NCBI GenBank assembly: GCA_964612295.1
Contig: CAZTDY010000116.1
Span: 1 to 9,611, forward strand
Direction of reading: 5' to 3'
Origin: CAYQJL01 sp964612295
GTDB lineage: Bacteria > Eisenbacteria > RBG-16-71-46 > CAIMUX01 > WJJG01
DNA: 9,611 nt
Position 1 is the first letter of the stretch, and each line of letters opens with the position of its first letter. Below are positions 7,028 through 9,611 of the stretch, in pieces. The notes under the pieces are model-generated. The model did no database searches, was not told the origin of the DNA, and worked only from the letters and a program-made list of their open reading frames with translations. The position numbers and the translations under genes are program-made.

Positions 7028-8183
7028 TCGGCTGCTCCCAATGGGTGAGGAGGACGAAAGAGTCCGACCTGATCAGGGGCACAAAGGTGGCGTCCTCGGA
7101 ATCGATCACCAGGTCCTTCTCACGAGTTCCAGATAGGTTGTGTAGATTCAGTCGGGCGTCCAGGCTCCAGGACGGATCCCGCTCGATACGAATAAGCAGA
7201 CCACCGATCGGGACGGGATCCACCTGCACGTCGAGTCCCGGCCCCACGCTGAACACCTGCGCCGTCTCGGGATCATCTCCCCCCACATAGCTGCTTTCGT
7301 CGCCAAACCGGTAATGGACACGAACATCTGCTGGGGCAAAGATGGGGACAGTGTATTCGCCCGTCGACTCCACCCTCACCATGGCCACCCCCGGTCCCTC
7401 GACGGAACTCAGGTACACCCTGGGAGTCTCCTCGCCGGTCCACTGAGTCCAGTCCCCGCTGAGAGCACCCGAAAGTGATCCCGGATCCGGCATGGCCAGC
7501 GACCAGGTCGCAATCTCACCGACCACGACCGTGGGGGCATCACCGTACGTGGACAGCACGATTTCCTGGTAGTCCAGATTCGGCGATTCAAACTGCGGCT
7601 CCATGGAGATCTCGTAGTCACCCGGTAGGAGTCCATCCAATATCACCTGGCAGGTTGTAGACCCATCCGGCCTGGATTGCCCCGATCCCCGACAGGCAAT
7701 GGAAGACTGCGTCGCACTGAAACGCAGGTAGGCCTCGGCCAGAATCTCGGGTATTTCGAGGTCGATCTGCAGGGCACCAAATAGGAAGTCCAACTCGACA
7801 TTTCCCTGACCAGACTCCACGACGAACGGGGAGGCCCGCCCCGAAGAACAGACGAGACCATCGCGGCTGTAGTACACGGTCTGTCTGATGGTCGAGCTTC
7901 TCATCCGAAGCCGGTATTCGCCCGGAACGACCGGGAGTTCGTAGGTGCCATTCGGGTTTGCCTGACAGCGGAAGCTGGCGTCGTAGTCCTCCCGGGGACC
8001 GATGTACTCCGCATCGATGGTCGCATCCCCAATGGGGCCTAGCCCGCTCATCAGCCGCCCGGTAAGCATGACCTCGTCAGCAGGCTCCGGCGTGCAACAG
8101 ACGATCTCTTCCGGACACTCACACCCGGTGATGAAGAACAGGAGCCCAAGAAACCCGACGGCCCAGCAACTGGATCCACGCAT
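6996..8183 (-). CDS. Secreted lipoprotein with carboxypeptidase-regulatory-like repeats, 3'-truncated
   Basis: A 395-residue predicted lipoprotein. I start it at ATG 8183 because GGGAGGT lies just upstream on the minus strand and because this exposes a signal peptide (MRGSSCW, then a hydrophobic run) with lipobox ITGC, the lipidated Cys being residue 21. An in-frame ATG at 8279 would bury this signal. The mature part opens with a Cys-rich stretch (CECPEEIVCC), then beta-rich repeats: GRLMSGLGPIGDATIDAEYI with NGTYELPVVPGEYRLRM, and later LDGLLPGDYEISM. These resemble carboxypeptidase-regulatory-like domains. It ends oddly: the last residues (about 386-395, RLRRHPR) are translated out of frame from the istB remnant. 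The natural C-terminus is therefore lost, probably to the piece at 6563-6865. Function unknown; likely a surface lipoprotein. Confidence 0.75.
   Translation of the reverse strand: MRGSSCWAVGFLGLLFFITGCECPEEIVCCTPEPADEVMLTGRLMSGLGPIGDATIDAEYIGPREDYDASFRCQANPNGTYELPVVPGEYRLRMRSSTIRQTVYYSRDGLVCSSGRASPFVVESGQGNVELDFLFGALQIDLEIPEILAEAYLRFSATQSSIACRGSGQSRPDGSTTCQVILDGLLPGDYEISMEPQFESPNLDYQEIVLSTYGDAPTVVVGEIATWSLAMPDPGSLSGALSGDWTQWTGEETPRVYLSSVEGPGVAMVRVESTGEYTVPIFAPADVRVHYRFGDESSYVGGDDPETAQVFSVGPGLDVQVDPVPIGGLLIRIERDPSWSLDARLNLHNLSGTREKDLVIDSEDATFVPLIRSDSFVLLTHWEQPTQWRLRRHPR
7020..7044. repeat. Inverted repeat at the istB/lipoprotein junction
   Basis: CCATTGGG (7020-7027) and CCCAATGG (7037-7044) are perfect 8-bp inverted copies separated by 9 bases. 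They sit exactly where recognisable IstB sequence ends and lipoprotein coding begins. They may mark the recombination point that formed the remnant, or be chance. They are not long enough to be IS21 terminal repeats. Confidence 0.4.
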
Positions 8184-8201
8184 ACGACCTCCCAGTCTTG
8201 A

Positions 8202-8213
8202 ACACGGTCGTGT
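8202..8213. promoter_or_regulatory. Short palindrome in the divergent lipoprotein/CBS promoter region
   Basis: The 162 bases between the lipoprotein start (8183) and the CBS gene start (8346) must hold both divergent promoters. ACACG-GT-CGTGT at 8202-8213 is a 5-bp inverted repeat, 18 bases upstream of the lipoprotein ATG, so it would lie in that transcript's leader or promoter. I see no confident -35/-10 pair for either gene. Confidence 0.2.
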
Positions 8214-8345
8214 CGTCGGCAGCAAGAACGGTATCTCTATCCTAGTGTGGAGCTTGCGCTCACGTCCACCGCAATTCACCCGGCCGCGAGGAACTTCTGG
8301 ATCCGGGCCGGGGTGTTTCGCCCGTAAGCACAGGAGGGAGATTCC

Positions 8346-8780
8346 ATGAGCACGGTTCGAGACATTCTCAGGTCAAAGGGCAATCTCGTCTGGTCGATCT
8401 CGCCCGAAGCTCTTGTATATGAGGCGCTTGAGCTGATGGCCGACAAGGATGTCGGCGCCCTGATCGTCCGCGACGGCAGCAAGGTCGTGGGCGTGTTTTC
8501 CGAGCGGGACTACGCGCGAAGGGTCGTCTTGATGGGACGCTCATCCCGAGGCGTCCCGGTTCGCGACCTGATGTCGAAGCGAATCGTGTGCGTGCCGCCG
8601 GATGAGTCGGTGGACACCTGCATGCAACTCATGACGGGAGAGCGCGTCCGTCACCTGCCAGTCATGGAGAAGGACAAGCTCGTGGGCATCGTCACGATCG
8701 GTGATGTCGTCAAGCAGATCATGTCCGATCAACACACGACGATCAACGATCTCACCCATTACATCCGGGGTGGGCGCTAG
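8346..8780 (+). CDS. Tandem CBS-domain protein
   Basis: A 144-residue cytosolic protein made of two CBS domains, at about residues 8-64 and 74-130. Such pairs fold into a Bateman module that usually binds adenine nucleotides (AMP, ATP, SAM) and signals energy state. The repeats show the family pattern: ALELMADKDVGALIVRDGSKVVGVFSERD in the first, and CMQLMTGERVRHLPVMEKDKLVGIVTIGD in the second. It has no enzyme, transporter or extra DNA-binding domain attached, so the partner is unknown. The ATG at 8346 follows a strong ribosome binding site (AGGAGGGAG, 8332-8340). It is divergent from the lipoprotein gene and converges on the DUF362 gene, whose stop is only 13 bases away. The family call is firm, the role open. 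Confidence 0.93.
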   Translation: MSTVRDILRSKGNLVWSISPEALVYEALELMADKDVGALIVRDGSKVVGVFSERDYARRVVLMGRSSRGVPVRDLMSKRIVCVPPDESVDTCMQLMTGERVRHLPVMEKDKLVGIVTIGDVVKQIMSDQHTTINDLTHYIRGGR

Positions 8781-8793
8781 CCAGAGCAGATCG

Positions 8794-9611
8794 TCAACGC
8801 ACCAAGATGGTCCGCTCGTTCAGGACATCTCCTGCCGTCTCGACGCGGATGAAGTAGGTGGCGGTGGGCACGGTCCGGCCACGGTCATCGGTTCCGTTCC
8901 AGATCACGCGGTGATCACCGGCCCCCAGAATACCATCCACCAAACCTGTAACGAGGCGCCCGTCCGTTGCGTAGACGGCCACCTTCACGTGCTGCGCCCG
9001 GGCCAGATCGAACTGGAAGGTCGTCTGATGGTGGCTCGGATTGGGATAACCTCTCAGCCCGCGCACCTCGGACGGGGCAAGACCTTCAACGGCCGAAGGC
9101 GAGTCGATGCGGATCAGTTCGATCCCCTCCCCCGTTCCGAGATTCCTGCTGTACTGCATGTCCACCGGATTATTCCAGTGCTCGTGCACCCCCAGACTCT
9201 GGAGGCGCTGCACATCTCCCTCATGATCGGGGTCGTAGAATGTCTCTGAGAGAGGATCGTTTGCCAAGACCCCTTCGTGCAGGTAGTCATCGGCGCCCGG
9301 CTGCTGAGGATACAGCCGGGGGTCGCCTTCCTCCTGCATGAAGTCGAAGCAAACCGAATCGAGCGCGATGGGGTCCTGTGAGGCAAAGAGGCTGGAGGTC
9401 CAGTCTCCGTCAAAGGGAGAGAAGTCCCAGCGGTGAGGCTCGAGGTCGTCCGGATGGACGCCGGAGTAGAGCCCGTCGATCAGATAGAGGAGCGTCTTCC
9501 CTCCCAGGTGGGCATGGCCCTGCAAGTCCACGAGCGCGCGGTAGCTCCCGTAGTCGGGGGCCACATTGGCCAGGCAGAGATGAAGATTGTAGTAACTATC
9601 ATCCAGGGGAA
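8794..9611 (-). CDS. DUF362-type secreted protein with C-terminal FlgD/Ig-like domain (5' end outside window)
   Basis: The frame is open through the right edge, so the N-terminus is missing; 272 complete codons are visible. A GTG at 9562-9564 is in frame, but coding-like sequence (SYYNLHLCLANVAPDYG) continues upstream of it, so it is not the start. The first visible part (LVDLQGHAHLGGKTLLYLIDGLY, SSLFASQDPIALDSVCFDFM, LGVHEHWNN) has the look of DUF362 proteins, whose function is poorly defined. The last 80 or so residues form a FlgD Ig-like or sorting-type beta domain: GYPNPSHHQTTFQFDL, VKVAVYATDGRLV, GAGDHRVIWNGTDDRGRTVP and TYFIRVET. Such domains end many exported proteins in FCB-related and some uncultured phyla, which suggests a secreted or cell-surface protein. 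Confidence 0.8.
   Translation of the reverse strand, partial: PLDDSYYNLHLCLANVAPDYGSYRALVDLQGHAHLGGKTLLYLIDGLYSGVHPDDLEPHRWDFSPFDGDWTSSLFASQDPIALDSVCFDFMQEEGDPRLYPQQPGADDYLHEGVLANDPLSETFYDPDHEGDVQRLQSLGVHEHWNNPVDMQYSRNLGTGEGIELIRIDSPSAVEGLAPSEVRGLRGYPNPSHHQTTFQFDLARAQHVKVAVYATDGRLVTGLVDGILGAGDHRVIWNGTDDRGRTVPTATYFIRVETAGDVLNERTILVR

Noticed and set aside
8781..8793. A shared bidirectional terminator between the convergent CBS and DUF362 genes
   Set aside because: The gap is only 13 bases and I see no stable hairpin with a T-run in it or immediately around it.
1..9611. tRNA, rRNA or CRISPR array
   Set aside because: I saw no cloverleaf-like arms with a CCA end, no rRNA-like conserved blocks and no regularly spaced direct repeats on either strand.

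Overview
The window looks like a piece of chromosome from a G+C-rich, Gram-negative-type, at least facultatively anaerobic bacterium that makes selenocysteine. Three things support this: a formate dehydrogenase with an in-frame UGA and a well-formed bacterial SECIS hairpin, a lipobox lipoprotein, and a Tat-exported oxidoreductase. A secreted DUF362-type protein with a C-terminal FlgD/Ig-like domain, plus carboxypeptidase-regulatory-like lipoprotein repeats, points (by inference only) to an FCB-like or uncultured phylum such as Eisenbacteria/Krumholzibacteria rather than Proteobacteria.

Layout, left to right. (1) 45-623: a GNAT N-acetyltransferase gene with a perfect 14-bp palindrome just before its start. 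(2) 651-761: a 36-codon stub of rubrerythrin with a strong ribosome binding site but almost no body, so a gene remnant. (3) 885-1265: a short ModE-type DNA-binding protein that has only the winged-helix part. (4) 1266-1622: about 350 bp with no convincing gene. (5) 1623-6462: the core of the window, a formate dehydrogenase cluster in the order fdhE (maturation protein), fdnG/fdhA (Mo/W-bisMGD selenoprotein catalytic subunit, read through UGA at 3171-3173) and fdhB (four-cluster iron-sulfur subunit). It ends in a strong hairpin terminator at 6504-6536. No cytochrome b gamma subunit follows.

(6) 6563-8183, minus strand: a lipoprotein gene that appears broken. Its 5' part (6996-8183) and a related C-terminal piece without a start codon (6563-6865) are separated by about 160 bp encoding the last 53 residues of an IS21-family IstB protein. 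(7) 8346-8780: a two-CBS-domain protein, divergent from the lipoprotein. (8) 8794-9611, minus strand: the C-terminal part of a secreted DUF362/FlgD-domain protein that runs off the right edge.

The genes that clearly work together are fdhE-fdnG-fdhB: FdhE matures the enzyme, the alpha subunit oxidises formate outside the cytoplasmic membrane, and the beta subunit carries electrons away. The ModE-like protein is a plausible but unproven metal-linked regulator of this cluster. I did not find an obviously new defence or mobile system. The most informative signals are the recoded UGA, the IS21 scar in the lipoprotein locus, and the two decayed genes flanking an intact respiratory operon.
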